Of a stretch of 7,464 nucleotides of DNA, positions 5,123 to 7,464 are shown in pieces; the first letter of the stretch is position 1, and every line of letters begins with the position of its first letter. Both the position numbers and the translations under genes were made by a program. This DNA comes from Streptomyces sp. NRRL F-5727 (GTDB taxonomy: Bacteria; Actinomycetota; Actinomycetes; Streptomycetales; Streptomycetaceae), in contig NZ_JOGX01000121.1 of NCBI RefSeq assembly GCF_000719555.1, positions 1 through 7,464 on the forward strand. Reading direction: 5' to 3'. Below the pieces are notes generated by a model that saw only the letters and a list, made by a program, of their open reading frames with translations, was not told the DNA's origin and ran no database searches.

Positions 5123-6088
5123 ATGAGCGCGTCAGGCGGAACCAAGGCGATCGTGGCGGCCCTCGCCGCCAACCTCGCGATCGCCGCAGCCAAGTTCGTG
5201 GCGTTCCTCTTCAGTGGCTCGTCCTCCATGCTCGCCGAGAGCGTCCACTCCCTCGCCGACTCCGGCAACCAGGGCCTGCTCCTGCTCGGCGGCAAGAAGG
5301 CCCAGCGCGAGGCCACCCCCCAGCACCCCTTCGGCTACGGCCGCGAGCGGTACATCTACGCCTTCCTCGTCTCCATCGTGCTCTTCTCCGTCGGCGGCAT
5401 GTTCGCCATCTACGAGGGCTACGAGAAGATCAAGCACCCGCACCCGATCGAGGCGTGGTACTGGCCGGTCGGCGTCCTGGTCTTCGCGATCATCGCCGAG
5501 TCCTTCTCCTTCCGCACCGCCATCAAGGAGTCGAACCTCGTCCGCGGCGCCCTCTCCTGGAAGGAGTTCGTGCGCCGCGCCAAGGCCCCCGAGCTGCCCG
5601 TCGTCCTCCTGGAGGACCTCGGCGCCCTCGTCGGCCTCGTCCTCGCCCTCGGTGGCGTCGGCCTCGCCCTCCTCACCGGCGACGGCGTCTGGGACGGCAT
5701 CGGCACCCTCTGCATCGGCGTCCTGCTCATCCTCATCGCGATCGTCCTCGCCGCCGAGACCAAGTCCCTCCTCCTCGGCGAGGCCGCCGGCCTCGACGAC
5801 GTGAAGAAGATCGAGGACGCCGTCGTCGACGGCGTGACCGTCACCCGCCTCATCCACATGCGCACCCTCCACCTCGGCCCCGAGGAACTCCTCGTCGCCG
5901 CCAAGATCGCCGTCGCGCACGACGAGACGGCCACCGAGGTCGCCCGCGCCATCGACGCCGCCGAGGAGCGCATCCGCGCCGCCGTCCCGATCGCCCGGGT
6001 GATCTACCTGGAGCCGGACGTCTACAGCGAGGCCGCCGCCGCGGCCGGCCCCGACCCGGCCGCCACCCCCGGCGGCAGCGGTCACTGA
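5123..6088 (+). CDS. Cation diffusion facilitator, SLC30A9/ZnT9-like
   Basis: This 321-residue inner-membrane transporter probably exports divalent metal such as zinc in exchange for protons. Six hydrophobic segments can be placed near residues 9-30, 35-56, 78-98, 113-131, 159-183 and 188-211, followed by a cytoplasmic C-terminal domain to about 295 and a short Ala/Pro/Gly tail. TM2 carries the classical metal ligands H42 and D46 (HSLAD), followed by the HPFGYGRER loop (68-76). TM5 lacks the usual HxxxD and instead has LLED (162-165), which is how I remember the SLC30A9 branch, as is the LLGEAAG segment after TM6. AAGGGA at 5105-5110 is a distant ribosome binding site (12 nt) for the ATG at 5123; no better start is available. 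A strong terminator follows. Metal specificity is inferred from the family. Confidence 0.9.
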   Translation: MSASGGTKAIVAALAANLAIAAAKFVAFLFSGSSSMLAESVHSLADSGNQGLLLLGGKKAQREATPQHPFGYGRERYIYAFLVSIVLFSVGGMFAIYEGYEKIKHPHPIEAWYWPVGVLVFAIIAESFSFRTAIKESNLVRGALSWKEFVRRAKAPELPVVLLEDLGALVGLVLALGGVGLALLTGDGVWDGIGTLCIGVLLILIAIVLAAETKSLLLGEAAGLDDVKKIEDAVVDGVTVTRLIHMRTLHLGPEELLVAAKIAVAHDETATEVARAIDAAEERIRAAVPIARVIYLEPDVYSEAAAAAGPDPAATPGGSGH

Positions 6089-6115
6089 CCCCGCACCACC
6101 CGCCGAACACCCTGC

Positions 6116-6155
6116 CGAGGCCCCCGGAGCGCACCACGCCGCCCCGGGGGCCTCG
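6116..6155 (+). terminator. Terminator after the cation transporter gene
   Basis: A perfect 12-bp inverted repeat (6116-6127 with 6144-6155) with a 16-nt loop begins 27 bp after the transporter stop codon. It is GC-rich and lacks a T-run. It should insulate ahcY from upstream transcription. Confidence 0.8.
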
Positions 6156-6189
6156 CCCATGCGGCCTGCGGGCCGTGGGCCGATCGGTG

Positions 6190-7464
<1,275 letters not shown>

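Noticed and set aside
5058..5126. 22-codon ATG frame between manA and the transporter gene, also ending in an ATGA overlap
   Set aside because: No Shine-Dalgarno sequence, composition like the surrounding non-coding DNA, and it contains the 5060-5084 hairpin.

Overview
The window is very GC-rich, with strong third-position G/C bias, no TTA codons seen in the genes, GTG starts and TAnnnT-type -10 elements. It reads as chromosomal DNA of a Streptomyces or close relative. From memory, the order DUF3499 - manB - (Trm112) - SIS protein - manA - (transporter) - ahcY matches a conserved actinobacterial neighbourhood; M. tuberculosis has Rv3258c, Rv3257c, Rv3256c and manA in the same order. All seven genes are on the + strand. 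The long minus-strand open frames are shadows of GC-biased codons.

Layout: (1) positions 1-145 are an upstream region ending in a -10 element so close to the next GTG that the transcript is probably leaderless. (2) 146-523 encodes a DUF3499 putative zinc-ribbon protein. (3) 649-2010 is manB, phosphomannomutase/phosphoglucomutase, followed by a perfect 17-bp inverted repeat (terminator) and a new -10 element. (4) 2112-2294 encodes a 60-residue Trm112-like zinc ribbon. (5) 2295-2629 is a 335-bp non-coding stretch holding a hairpin-rich element with alternating G and C runs, then C-rich low-complexity DNA with a 17-bp tandem repeat. (6) 2630-3775 encodes a divergent SIS-domain protein of the phosphoglucose/phosphomannose isomerase type. 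(7) 3899-5050 is manA, class I mannose-6-phosphate isomerase. (8) 5123-6088 encodes a cation diffusion facilitator of the SLC30A9/ZnT9 type, followed by a 12-bp-stem terminator. (9) 6089-6384 carries a -10 element and a leader of about 185 nt. (10) 6385 to the window end is the first 360 codons of ahcY.

ManA (fructose-6-P to mannose-6-P) and ManB (mannose-6-P to mannose-1-P) form the supply line to GDP-mannose, used in actinobacteria for phosphatidylinositol mannosides and protein O-mannosylation. The SIS protein between them looks like a relative of sugar-phosphate isomerases that has lost the usual phosphate-binding motif. AhcY is a separate unit that removes S-adenosylhomocysteine and feeds the methyl cycle.

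Most of the window is ordinary conserved chromosome. The best candidate for something undescribed is the ahcY leader. It can fold into a long-range stem (P1), a hairpin (P2) stacked directly on it, and a 6-bp pseudoknot that starts at the next base after P1. This is the same topology as the SAH riboswitch, in front of the same gene, but without the SAH riboswitch consensus that I remember. The 3' strand of P1 is also complementary to the ahcY Shine-Dalgarno sequence.
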